From Vreelandella olivaria (GTDB lineage Bacteria; Pseudomonadota; Gammaproteobacteria; Pseudomonadales; Halomonadaceae): a stretch of DNA of 64,000 bases. A program made the position numbers and the translations under genes. The stretch spans positions 558,001 through 622,000 of the forward strand of contig AP019416.1 of the NCBI GenBank assembly GCA_004295565.1, in the 5' to 3' direction. Each line of letters begins with the position of its first letter. Position 1 is the first letter of the stretch. A model generated the notes under the pieces. The model was not told the origin of the DNA, ran no database searches, and saw only the letters and a program-made list of their open reading frames with translations. Shown here in pieces: positions 41,501 through 52,271 of this stretch.

Positions 41501-43521
41501 GCCAATCCGCCGGCGTGTATATCACCCTTTACATGCCCAGTGGCGTAGGAATGAGTGATAGTGCCAACGTTATGCCCCACCAGCCCGCCGACTCGCCAGC
41601 CATCGTAGATATCACGCCCACTGCCCGTTGCGTCGCCGGTGGCGTGTGCACGGACAATATTGCCCTCGTTGAAGCCCACCAGTCCACCGATCCTCCCAGT
41701 ACCCTTAACGCTACCCGTGGTGTAAGCATTGATAATATAACCAGCGTTAAAGCCTGCGAGTCCTCCTAGACGCGTACCGCCTTTTATATTTCCACCGACT
41801 AGACCAATATCACGAATAATGCTGGCGCTGCTGGCACTGCCGAATAGGCCAAGGTAATTATCACTATCAGAATCTATATTTAAATCGCTAATGGTATGAC
41901 CGAGCCCATTAAAATTGCCTGTAAAGCGGTTATCATTATCACCAATGGGATCCCAGGAGTTGTACCATGCCGACCCGGTACTACTGGCATCGATATTTGC
42001 GCCTAATGCGTAGTTACCAGAAAGATGGCTGCCCGTGCCTTGCAGGTTATTGAGGCTTGTCCTGCTACCACTGCTATATTCGGTAATGACTGTATAGTTG
42101 ATCCGGTTACCATCATCACTGCCAAGCTGAGTGGAGAAGTTTTGGCCCGCTGGAAGATCGATCGGAGCATTGATTTGGTACTCACCGCCATTGTTAGCCT
42201 GACCGTACTTCAACACCAGCTTGCCGCCACCCTGTATGGTTTTATTAATCTCAATATTGCGTAGAGCATTGAGGGTCAGTTGGTTACTGTTACTCCAGCT
42301 CACCTCGTCATTGACAAAAATATCACCGTCACCGCCAGTACCCCACTCATCTGTACTGAGAGTGACAGGAGTTCTAGATAGGAGGTCGGAAAGACTTTCG
42401 CCCGTGGTATCACCACCGCTCGGCGCTACTATGTAGTCTGCGGGATCGATAAGCAGCTCACCCGCTTTACCCTGATCAGCCTGGGTCGTCACTGTGACTT
42501 CATCCATGAAACGAACCTTGGCGGCGCTGGTTTCCACAAAGCCGCCATCGCCTCCGTTGGGGTTGAGAGGCGGGTGCCGAGGCATCCAGCGTCCCTGCCA
42601 CGCGGGTCTCGCCGTGCTGCATATCTCCTATCAGCCAGATTTCGCCCTGCTCGTTTTCGGCCAGGGTGCGGGCCTGGGTGGTGCCGGTGTGGTTGATCAC
42701 GCTGGCGGCGAGATCCCCTGCCGCTTTGGCGGTAAGATAGACCCGACCGCCGTCAGCCTGAATCGCGCCGCCTTGCTCGATGTAGGTATCCAGTAGGGCT
42801 TCTTCGACCTCGATCTTGATCGGGCCGCCCATGTCCAGCGTGACGCGGCTGCCTGCGCCCATCATCACATCGCCACGCGGGCGCTGATGTTACCTTGATT
42901 GATAATCTCGGCGGCGATCAGGGCCACATAGCCTTCGTTAGCGGCGCGAATATTACCCTGGTTGATAATCGCGCTGCTGCTATCACCCTCAAAGGTAAAA
43001 TCCCCGGCCATAAAGTCATCGGGGCTGATATCCAGGGTGGAGGCGACCAGGCCTCCCACATCCACCTGGGCGGTATCGCCAAACACAATGCCGTTGGGAT
43101 TGACCAGAAACACTTGGCCGTTGGCGTCAATCGCTCCGCGAATCTGTGACAGCTGATCGCCGGTGACGCGGTTTAGCGCCGCAGCATCACGGCCAGGCTG
43201 GTTGAATTCAACCCGGCTGCCTTCCGCCACCGAGAAGTCATCCCAGTCAATCGCCATGCGCTCACTGTTTTGATGAATGCGCATCTCATGGCCGGACTGC
43301 TCGATACTGCCGCTACCGGCACGAATTTCCCCGCCCGAGGGCAGGCCGCTGGCAAAGGCGCTTAGGGGTAGAAGTATCAAACTCCCAGCAGCCAACGATG
43401 CCACTGCGCCCAAGGTGTGTGAGCGTCGGGCTGATGATTTGGCGTGGCGTTTAACGTTTTCAGGTGCGACCTGCCACTGCCCTCTGGCCGCATTCCAAAC
43501 GGTGCGATAGATGCGATTCAT
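38597..43521 (-). CDS. TpsA exoprotein 1 (haemagglutinin-like, YDG/MBG repeats), several frameshifts
   Basis: Large secreted adhesin-like protein of a two-partner secretion system, about 1640 residues. The N-terminus has an extended signal peptide region ([21 protein letters not shown]) and the TPS domain with [21 protein letters not shown]. Next come GLUG-like repeats ([21 protein letters not shown]), four YDG-type repeats and MBG-like modules ([17 protein letters not shown]), a (PEPQ)n stretch, and a conserved acidic tail [14 protein letters not shown]. Breaks lie at about 42878, 42570, 39350, 38935 and 38625. The second tpsA gene has the extra G at the equivalent of 42878, which supports sequence error. 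It follows tpsB and has a duplicated leader. Confidence 0.85.
38760..38935. repeat. Low-complexity repeat encoding PEPQPEPE near the tpsA1 end
   Basis: Imperfect tandem copies of ggctctggttcgggc and ggctgtggttcgggt. On the minus strand they encode alternating Pro-Glu-Pro-Gln. Unit lengths are multiples of six, so copy changes keep the frame. Similar but more diverged repeats occur at 45610-45835 in tpsA2. Confidence 0.9.
39430..40735. repeat. 255-bp tandem YDG-domain repeats in tpsA1
   Basis: The 85-residue unit [10 protein letters not shown]...TLDNLV...NYRLADTTH recurs. The copies around 39741 and 39996 are exactly 255 bases apart and nearly identical. Two more diverged units lie on either side, interleaved with an MBG-like module (twice). 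In total four YDG units are visible. Confidence 0.85.
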
Positions 43522-43811
43522 GATCCCCTGGCCCCTTGTGAATGATGCTTTTTTATTAGCCTACCAAGGGGTAGTGAAGCGCCGCTTCCACTCAGCGCTA
43601 CACTTGTAAAGCTTTTTGGGCTCAGGTGTCATAGCGCTGATAGCGATTAACTTGATCGTATTGAATACGCCGGATCGCCTGGGGCTGCCGAAAACCCGTA
43701 TTAAAACGCATTTGTCTTGATACTCAAGCGCTGGCGGCTCCGCCAGCGCTGTTGAAAGGAAGCACTTAGTCGAGAAAGCGAGAAAAAGATAGGGCGTCTT
43801 AAGCCACGCCA
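43522..43811 (-). promoter_or_regulatory. tpsB-tpsA1 intergenic region with duplicated leader
   Basis: Bases 43522-43608 are a near copy of the leader of tpsA2 (50803-50890). They include an inverted repeat ccccttg (43532-43538) / caagggg (43565-43571) in front of the start codon. A 10-base hairpin, agcgctggcg/cgccagcgct (43727-43736 with 43741-43750), follows tpsB and may be a weak terminator. The short open frame across this gap shows no protein family and I do not call it. Confidence 0.7.
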
Positions 43812-45426
43812 CTAAAACGCGTAACGGGTAGACAACCAGAACCGCGGGTCTCTCTGCTCGTCTGATGAGGCGGCGTCCCCTGTTGTTTGCGTGGCCGCTG
43901 CCGCATCAATCGTCCAGTTGTTGTGTGAATAGCGTAGGCCAACGCCACCCCCTGCCAACGTTTCGCTGGGTTCGCCGGCAAAACCTTGACGTGACCCGTG
44001 GTCATAAAATACATAGGGGCTCAGTTCAGGCGTCGCCTGGTAACGAACTTCCAGTCGCGTGAGCCACACGCGGCTACCGCTGACTTCGCCCTGCGGGTAG
44101 GCCCGAACGCCCCGGGCACCGCCCAGGCCCATACTCGGAGGAGTCCAGAGGTGTATCGGCCCACTGGAGGTCGCCTCTGGCCAGCAGCGAGAACCCTTGC
44201 CCCAGGTTTTGCAGGCGCGAAAGGCGTACATTGACTTTGGTATACCCGCCATCCACGCTGTCATTGGCGGGATTACTGATTTGGCCGCTTTGCAAGCGAG
44301 CCTCCCCAAAGGTGACGCCGCCCAGGCCCAGTGTGTCTCGGTGGTCAAACTGCAGCGCCAAGGGCCAACTATGCCCGTAACGCTTTTGATAGCTAACGCC
44401 TTCAAAACGATCGTTCAGTTCGGTGTACTCCCCGCCCAACGAGGCCGTCAGGTTGGTTTGCTGTTGGCGAATCAGTGGATAGCTCAGGGTTAGGGTGCTG
44501 GTATCCGCGGTGCCAGTAAATCCGTTGAATGGCGAGCGTAGATCGTACTCCGTCCGTGCATACGCTGCTTCGGCACGCCAGCCTTGATAGCCAATAGGAG
44601 GGCGTAGGCCAAGCGGCCCAGCCATAAATCCTCTTGTGAGTAGAGGGCGGTGACACTTAGCTCGTCACCTACTTTAAGCAGCCGGTTGGCTTGTGCCCCG
44701 ACCATGGCGCGTCCCTCGCCGGAGGCGCGGCTGCCGTGGTTATCCGCGCCCACATAGCTCTCCACGCGGCGGTCGGCGGCTATGTCCACTTCCAGATCAC
44801 CGGTGCCGGGCTCCTCACCTGGTCGCATCACCGGTGTAACGCTAATACCAGGTAAGTCACCGAGTAATAGCGCGGTACGTTCGAGCCGATTGCCTTGAAT
44901 CACGTCGCCCGTTTGTAGATCCGCCAGGTAGGGGCGACATCGGCGGCCAGCGCGGCATTCTCGCTGCGGGTGGATACTTCCCCGTAGCGCCCTTCAATAA
45001 TGGTCATCCGTAGGGTGCCTTGGCTGAGATCCTGCCGGGGCAGAAACGCCTGGGCAAAAGGATAGCCATTTTCCCGATAGAAGCGGCTGATACGGTTGCC
45101 CATGGCTTGCAAGCCCGCCAAGTCCTGCGCGGTACCGGTCTCGTTCTGGAGTAAGTTTAATAGTGTCGCATCGCCGTAGACCGTATTGCCACTGAGTTCG
45201 ATACGCTCAACGTGCACCTGGGCGCCCCCGGTATCGGCCTCCGTCAGCGGCGCGCCCTGTAGATCGACTTCTGCCGAGGAGGGCGGGGCTGGTAGTCAGA
45301 CTCCGGTAGAGTGTCTTGCAGGAGTCGACCCGCATCCGGTGGGGTTTGGGCGTAACCCAGAAGGGGGAAGGTGCTTAAACAGCACACTGCCATCATGACC
45401 AGTGAAGGCTTGGGTAGATAGCGCAT
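43812..45426 (-). CDS. TpsB outer-membrane transporter (FhaC/ShlB type), about four frameshifts
   Basis: Outer-membrane pore that exports TpsA proteins. A signal peptide (VMMAVCCLSTFPLLGYAQ) is followed by a Pro-rich helix region and a POTRA_2 domain (VHVERIELSGNTVYGDATLLNLLQ, then FYRENGYPFAQAFLPRQDLSQGTLRMTIIEGRYG). The second POTRA and the barrel follow (GNRLERTALLLGDLPGISVTPVMRPGEEPGTGDLEVDI, ESYVGADNHGSRASGEGR). It ends in STRYAF, an outer-membrane barrel end. Breaks are at about 45285, 44920, 44620 and 44145. About 538 residues. Its ATG overlaps the tpsA2 stop (ATGA). As the only TpsB here, it probably serves both TpsA proteins. Confidence 0.87.
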
Positions 45427-48400
45427 CAGTTATCGTCCTCGTCGTCATTCAAATCGGTATTGATCCCGCCGTTCACGATCTCAATATTTCCCGGCAGGGC
45501 AGCGCTACCGGACAGGTTGGCGTTGGCAACCTCAACACGCGGCTCCTCTGAGGTTTCTGCGATTTCTTGCACGGTTTGATTGATCACCGCGTTGATGCCA
45601 GCCGGTGTGCTTGGCGCTGGCTCGGGTGCAGGTGCCGGTTCAGGCGCTGGCTCAGGCTGCTCGGGCTGCTCGGGCGCAGGCTCTGGTGTTGGCTCGGGTT
45701 GTGGTTCTGGCTGTGGTTCTGGCTCCGGCGCTGGATCGGGCTGTGGATCAGGTATTGGTTCAGGATCAGGTGTTGGCTCAGGCTGCGGCTCGGGCTCGGG
45801 CTCGCTCGGGCTCGGGCTCGGGTTCGGGCTGCGGTGCGGGCGTCGCGGCGGCAATCGTCAGGGTCGCGCCGATAAAGTCGACCCTATAGTTGGGGTTGTT
45901 GGTGCCGGTCACGCTGCCTTGCTGAATGGCGTAGTCGCCCAATGCTTCCCCGGTCTCGCGTTCCAGCTCGCCTGCCAGGGTATCGCCGTCAACCAAGCCA
46001 CGGCCGGGAGTCATGGTCTCGGTCTGATAGGTCAGCGTGGGGTCGTTGCGGCCTTCGGTTTTGCGCTGGTCATCGGCGGTGACGGTGAGCGGGCGAGGGG
46101 TTACTGAGTAGCTATCCGGCTGGGTAACAGTATCCAAGGTGTAGTTGCCCGCATCGACACCGTCGAGGTTGCCGGTATCCGCCTGTTGGTCGTAAATGCC
46201 GACATTAACGTTGCCGGAAGCGCTTAGCGTGGGGTTAGCCAGCTCGGCCACGGCGGTCACTTGGTCGCCACTGAGCACGCCGTCCAGGGTGGCCTCGCCG
46301 GGTGCCAGGGCGTCGCCGTAGATGGACGTGCCATCGGCAATCTGCGTCGCCGTTAGTGTTAACGGATCAACGGTCAAGGTACCTGTATTGGCCGTATCCG
46401 TGACGATGGCATAGCCCAGGGCATTGGTTAAGCCACTGTCGTAACCGATGGGGTGCTCGCCAGCCACCGGGTGGCCCGCGCTGGAAACATCCCCCTCAAC
46501 CTTCCAACTGGGGGTGCCCGATAAACTGCTTGCGTCATCGCCGTTGACGAAGCCGCGGGTGTCTTTCAGGTCATAAGCCAGCGCCACATCGTCGCCATAG
46601 GTCATGGTGGTACTGCCGTCGGCACTGACCCGCACCTCGGGTTGCTCGCGGTAGATTAGTTGGCGCTCGGCATCCAGCCCCGCGGTGTAGTTCGCGGTGG
46701 TCGCGGTGCTGTTGTAGCGGAAGTCGCCTTGGGTGATGAGTGCTGCGATGTCCTCGCTGCCTGCCAGGCTGCCGGTGTAGAGCAAGGTGCGTCCGCCCGT
46801 GCCGGTGGTGAGGTCGCCGCTTGCATAACGAATATCGCCGCCGCTGGCGGTGCCGGGGCTTCACTGTCGCCCGCCGTGAGCATCAGGGCCTGGTCGCTGG
46901 TGGCCTCAGTGGTGATATCGCCGGTAAGGGTCAGATTGCCGGACGCTGTCGCGATATCAATGGCATTAGCGGCCGTGACATTCCCCAAGCGCAATGCCTG
47001 CTCACTCGTCAGCGAAATACCGTTCAGGGCATCAAGGGTTAACGCCGCGTCATGTTGCTCGGCATCGCCCAAATCAACGCTGCCTTGGGAGCCGATACTG
47101 GTGTCAACCGGTGAACTATCGCCCGTGGTGGCGAGATTGACGTCAATGCCATGTTCAAGACGCGCTTTGATCGCCGCGCTATCGATCAGGGTCAGGTCGT
47201 CGGGCTGATCGGCAATCACCATGTCGTTATCATGCTGCCGCCAGTAGGCGGTGTTGCTGCCGGTGACATAGCCATTGGCGAGCAGGCCTGTATTGCGCCC
47301 CAGCAGGCCTTCGGCAACCTGGGTTTCATTACCCGTGGCATTCTCAACAGTCACCGCGCCACTGGCGTCAGCGTTGTGTATCAGCCCGGCATTATCCCCG
47401 GCGAAACTGCCTATGCCCAGGTAATCCGTACCCTCAAACGCATCACCAATGAGCCCGACCACGTCGCCAGTAGCTGAGGCATTTTCAATGGTGCCTTCAT
47501 TTCTGCCTACAAACCCGCCTGCATAACCGCGTGTGGCTTCACTAGCACTATCAGGAATCGTGACGTTCCCACTGGCCTGCGCATTGCGAATAAGGCTGTC
47601 ACTGGTATTGCGGCCTATCAGTCCGCCTACATGGGCGCCACCACTGACTGCGCCACTGGCCGAGCTGTCTTCGACCTGCGTCTGATCGTTGTACCCAATC
47701 AGCCCGCCCGCGTTAAAGGACGCCGGGTCTCCGGTCACGCTGGCAGCGGAGGAGCTATTCTTGATGGAGGATGTATTGGCCGAACCAATCAATCCGCCTA
47801 CGTCGAAATAACCCTTCACTTCTGCCTGGTCGCCACTGATCGTCACGTTCTCTACGGTGCTGTCTTGCATACGCCCAGCCAACGCACCGACGCCGTAGGA
47901 AAAGCCAGTGGTGCTTACACTAGGGTTATGCAACGTCAGGTTACTGATTGAGGCGCCGGTGGTGGATCCGAAGAGCCCCAGATTGTAGCGATCATTGGCT
48001 ATAGTGAGGTCGCCAATCGTGTTATTGCCACCATCAAACTGGCCGGTAAAGATTGGGCCGCTATCCGGTGGGCTGCCGTCGCCAATCGGGTTCCAGCCCT
48101 CACCGCCGTTGGCGGAGGCGCTGGCCAAATCGTCATAGCCTGAAGTATGGGCATTCAGATCATTTTCCAGGGCGTAGTAATAGCCGCCGGTCAATACATC
48201 GGTGTTGTAATTGATATTCTGCAGCTGCTGCCAGTCGGTGAGGGTGTAGGGATCACTTTCGGTGCCAAAGCCATCGTCAAAGAGTTGGGCTTGATCAGGG
48301 ATATCGTCATCACGGGTGACGTGGGTAAGATACGGGCGCGAAAGGCCGTAGCCTGCGGATTCCGCACCTACACCAAATGACCAGACGGTTTTGTCCCAAC

Positions 48401-50802
48401 CGGCGTCGGTGAAGTTGGAGGCTTGCTGCATTTCTGCGGAGGTTAGGCCGGTGGCGCCGTTTGTTACGTCGCCTGCCGAGCCAATGCCGGATGTCTCAAC
48501 GTCCCAGAAATTGTTTTCAATCTTGAAGAAGGATGAGGAGTCATCTGCTATTTGAATATCACCCAATAAGCCACCAACCGATGAGTCTCCAGTTACCTTG
48601 CCAGTGGCGTAGCTGTTGCTGACTTTAACAGAAGAGCCTGATGTTGAGCCTGCATAGCCAGCGCGCCCGACTAAACCGCCAACTTTTGTTTCACCGCTGA
48701 CGTCTCCTGTGGCAAAGCTATTTTCTATGGTGGAAAGATCTGGTTGCAGTAACCCAGCTAGACCACCCACATACTCTTTGCCTTCTATCACACCTGTGGC
48801 GTAGCTATTCCGGATATTAGATTCAGACACTAAGCCGACTAAGCCACCTGCAAAAACACTGCCATTGACGCGGACATCTGCATTACTGTTTTGCACAACT
48901 ACACCCAGCATGGCTCCTACCAGCCCGCCAGTTCCGTCCGGCCCACCACCACCGTTTCTCCCCCCGTTTACACTCCCAGAGGCGCTGCTGTTATGAATGG
49001 TTCTGTTTTGCTGAAACCCGACTAAGCTTCCTACGCGAAAGCCTCCAGTTACATCAGTGTCGGCTAAATGAATATTTTGCAGACGAGAGATTGAACTTCC
49101 AAAAAACCAACATTATCTTCCTCGGGGCGATTAATAGTCAGGTCGGATATCGTATGTCCAAGGCCATTAAATGCGCCTCTAAAAGAATCTTGACCAGAAA
49201 GAAAGGAGTCAAACCCAACCGGTTCCCAACCTTTTCCCTCTTCCCAGTTTACGGTATTGCTGGCATCAATATCGGCTCCAAGAGCGTAGTGCCCCTCTAA
49301 ATCATCGCGCATGGCCTGCAGAGTGCCGTCGGCGTAGCCGGTTTCATCACCAAGCTCGGTGATGACGATAAAGTCTAGTACCTCGCCGTTACTGCCTAAT
49401 TGGGTAGAGAGGTTCTGACCCGCCTGCAGATTGACGGGCGCGTTGGCGGTAAAAAGCGCTGATCCGCCATCGGTTGAGTCCTGGCCGTATTCCAGTGCCA
49501 ACTTCCCACCGTTACCTTCGCTGGCATCCATTTCTTCGTTGATTTCGATGTTTCGCTGGGCGTTCAGGGTGAGGGTGTTACCGCTGCTCCAGGTAACCTC
49601 GTCGTTGATGAAAATATCGCCGTTGCCGTCCTCACCGCCGTCGACGCTCTCGATGGTGACGTTGTTATCCACCAGGTTGTTCGAGAGGGTATTGCCGGTG
49701 ATGTCGCCGTCTTCCTCGGCTACGGTGTAATCCTGAGGGTCAATCAGCCACTCGCCGGTTTGGCCATCATCCGCGCGGGTGGTCACGGTGGCTTCATCCA
49801 TAATGCTGACTTTGGCGGCACTGGTTTCCACAAAGCCGCCATCGCCATCATTCGGTGCAGACGCGTCAAGAGTCCCCGCAACACGGGTTTCGCCGTGCTG
49901 CATATCACCCATCAGCCAGATCTCACCCTGCTCATTTTCGGCCAGGGTGCGGGCCTGGTGGTGCCGGTGTGGTTGATCACGCTGGCGGCCAGGTCACCGG
50001 CCGCCTTGGCGGTGAGGTAGACCCGGCCGCCGTCGGCTTGAATCGCACCGCCTTGCTCGATATAGGTATTCAGTAGCGCTGCTTCGACCTCGATCTTGAT
50101 CGGGCCACCCATATCCAAAGTGACGCGGCTGCCCGCACCCACCATTACATCGCCACGTGGGGCGCTGATGCTGCCTTTATTGATGATTTCGGCGGCGATT
50201 AAGGCCACATAGCCTTCTTCAGCGGCGCGGATGTTGCCCTGGTTGATAATCGCGCTTCTGCTGTCGCCCGCAAAGGTAAAATTCCCGGCCATAAAATCGT
50301 CGGGGCTGATATCCAGGGTGGAGGCGACTAAGCCGCCCACGTCTACCTGGGCGGTATCGCCAAACACGATGCCGTTGGGGTTGACCAGAAACACCTGGCC
50401 ATTGGCGTCAATCGCCCCGCGAATCTGCGAGAGCTGGTCGCCGGTGACGCGGTTTAGCGCCGCAGCGTCGCGGCCGGGCTGGTTGAACTCCACCCGGCTG
50501 CCTTCCGCCACCGAGAAGTCATCCCAGTCGATGGCCATGCGGCCACTGTTTTGATTAATGCGCATCTCATGGCCAGACTGCTCGATACTGCCACTACCGG
50601 CACGGATCTCCCCGCCCGAGGGCAGGCCGCTGGCAAAGGCGTTGAGGGGCAGAAGTATTAAGCTCCCCGCAGCCAGCGAGGCCACAGCGCCCACGGTGCT
50701 GGAACGGCGCGTCGATGATTTGCCGTGGCGTTTAACGTTTTCAGGTGCGACCTGCCACTGCCCTCTGGCCGCGTTCCAAACGGTGCGATAGATGCGGTTC
50801 AT
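45426..50802 (-). CDS. TpsA exoprotein 2 (haemagglutinin-like, GLUG/MBG), several frameshifts
   Basis: Secreted two-partner exoprotein of about 1790 residues. Its extended signal region and TPS domain (first 290 residues) are almost identical to those of tpsA1. The middle differs: many GLUG-type repeats ([30 protein letters not shown]) followed by MBG-like modules ([29 protein letters not shown]). A Pro-Glu-rich stretch and the tail [12 protein letters not shown] to [14 protein letters not shown] end it. Breaks lie near 49958, 49097, 46860 and 45815. At 49958 the tpsA1 copy has one more G. It is coupled to tpsB and preceded by an AraC gene 75 bases upstream. Confidence 0.85.
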
Positions 50803-50890
50803 GATCCCCTGACCCCTTGTGAGTGATACTTTTTATTAGCCTACCAAGGGGCTGTGGGGCGCTGCTTCCACTCAGCGTTACACTTGTGGA
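50803..50890 (-). promoter_or_regulatory. tpsA2 leader, duplicated upstream of tpsA1
   Basis: Contains the inverted repeat ccccttg (50813-50819) / caagggg (50845-50851), also present in the tpsA1 leader. Similarity between the two leaders begins exactly at the araC stop region (acaagtgta) and runs into the coding sequence, which marks the duplication boundary. Confidence 0.7.
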
Positions 50891-51876
50891 GTTTTATCAG
50901 GCAGCGTTCGGGGAGTTGAGGGCAGGGCAATATAGCGAACTTCGCCTGGCGTGACCCCAAAGCGTTGCTTGAAGGCACGATAAAACCAGGAAAGGTGGTT
51001 GAAACCCGAGTGCAGGGCGATGTCGCTCACCGAACGCTGCGCTGCTTGAGGGGACGTAAGCGTACTAAAGGCGCGCTGGAGGCGCTGTTCAACCAGGTAA
51101 TCGGTGAAGGACGTCCCTTCGTGGTGGAACAGGGCACGGATATAGCTGGGCGATACCGAGTGGCGCTTGGCGAGAGCTTCTAGAGTGATGGCGCTGCGTG
51201 CATGCACATTGATATCGGCTTTGATGGCTTTGAGGCGAGCCTCACGCAGCCCTCCACGCTGCGCGTGTTCGCTTGCATCGGATGTGGCACCTAACGCCAG
51301 GCAGGCAAGATCCAGCAGCTGTCTTGTCAATTGGGAAGTGGGTTGATTATCAGGCGTCTCGGGTTGTTTTGTCAGTGCGAGTGAGAGCTGAGTGAGATGC
51401 TTTAGCGGTTCGCCTGGTGAAAGCAGGTTTTTGGGTAGGCGATCCATATCGCCAAGCAACGGTGCCAACTGTGAGCGTGAAAACGCAATACTTAGAAAGT
51501 TGACCCGCTCGCCGTAAAAGTCGACGCTGCCCGATTGATAGTTGTAGACGATTCGAGCGCGGCCTGGCGTGCAGGCAAGAGAATCATGGGCTTGGAGGTG
51601 CGAAAGCCAACCGCCTGGGCCGCCGGGGTGAACCAAAAGGTAATGTCATCGTTACCATCAGCCGTTTGCGGGGTTTTTGCGCGAAGCGTGCAGCGATGAG
51701 GCGGTCACGCGTGCGATAGATATTCCTGGTAGCAGCCTGATGTGTGTTTCAACATGCGGCACCTGCTTTTTAGGCGCGCGAAGTTCCACCTGAGCCATGG
51801 CGCTATAGATATCTTGCGCCGCCTCCAGGCGGTCGCTGGGTGCAAAGTCGTTCGTTGAAAATGAGAAAAAAGTCAT
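50878..51876 (-). CDS. AraC-family regulator, frameshifted
   Basis: Transcription regulator of about 330 residues. The N-terminal part resembles the AraC-binding-like cupin domain (GSVDFYGERVNFLSIAFSRSQLAPLLGD). The C-terminal HTH_18 pair is clear: ITLEALAKRHSVSPSYIRALFHHEGTSFTDYLVEQRLQRA, then SVSDIALHSGFNHLSWFYRAFKQRFGVTPGEVR. A break at about 51655 separates the first 72 residues from the rest. It lies immediately upstream of tpsA2 in the same direction and may control it; this is inferred from position only. Confidence 0.82.
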
Positions 51877-52271
51877 CGCGAGCCATCGCGTTATAAGAAA
51901 TTATCATTGCTGGTTTTATTAATAAACATTAGGGGCGTTGAAAGCAAGAAGGCATACGCAGTGGTAGCGTATCAACACAAGTACAGTAAAGGTTGGGGAT
52001 GTGACAACGAAAGTCGCTGGCACAAAGCGTTAGCAATGGTGGCAATACAGAAACGTATATTAGCGATCAAAAAAAAACAACAGTGAGCATCCCATCTCCA
52101 ACCATCTCCAAAAAAATAATTTATCGCATCATAGCGGTGGCACAAGGCTACACAAAAACATCAGTGGAATTAGCAACGAATTTGGTTGGTTGTGGTATGG
52201 ATCTAACCTTGCCGATGGTCTCAAAATAGCAGTGTTGGTCAGCGCCCTATTCATTATCTTCAGGAGAGCCT
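51877..52271. other. A/T-rich intergenic region between araC and recQ
   Basis: Divergent promoters are expected here. No recognisable gene is present. One frame is open from 52003 to a TAG at 52229 without an ATG; the part from a GTG at 52083 would give 48 residues (VSIPSPTISKKIIYRIIAV...). It matches no family known to me. A run of nine A is at 52059-52067. The recQ ribosome-binding site AGGAGA lies at the right end. Confidence 0.4.

Noticed and set aside
43561-43812. Open frame of 83 codons between tpsB and tpsA1
   Set aside because: It runs over the duplicated leader and tpsB terminator region, has no family resemblance, and lacks a convincing start.
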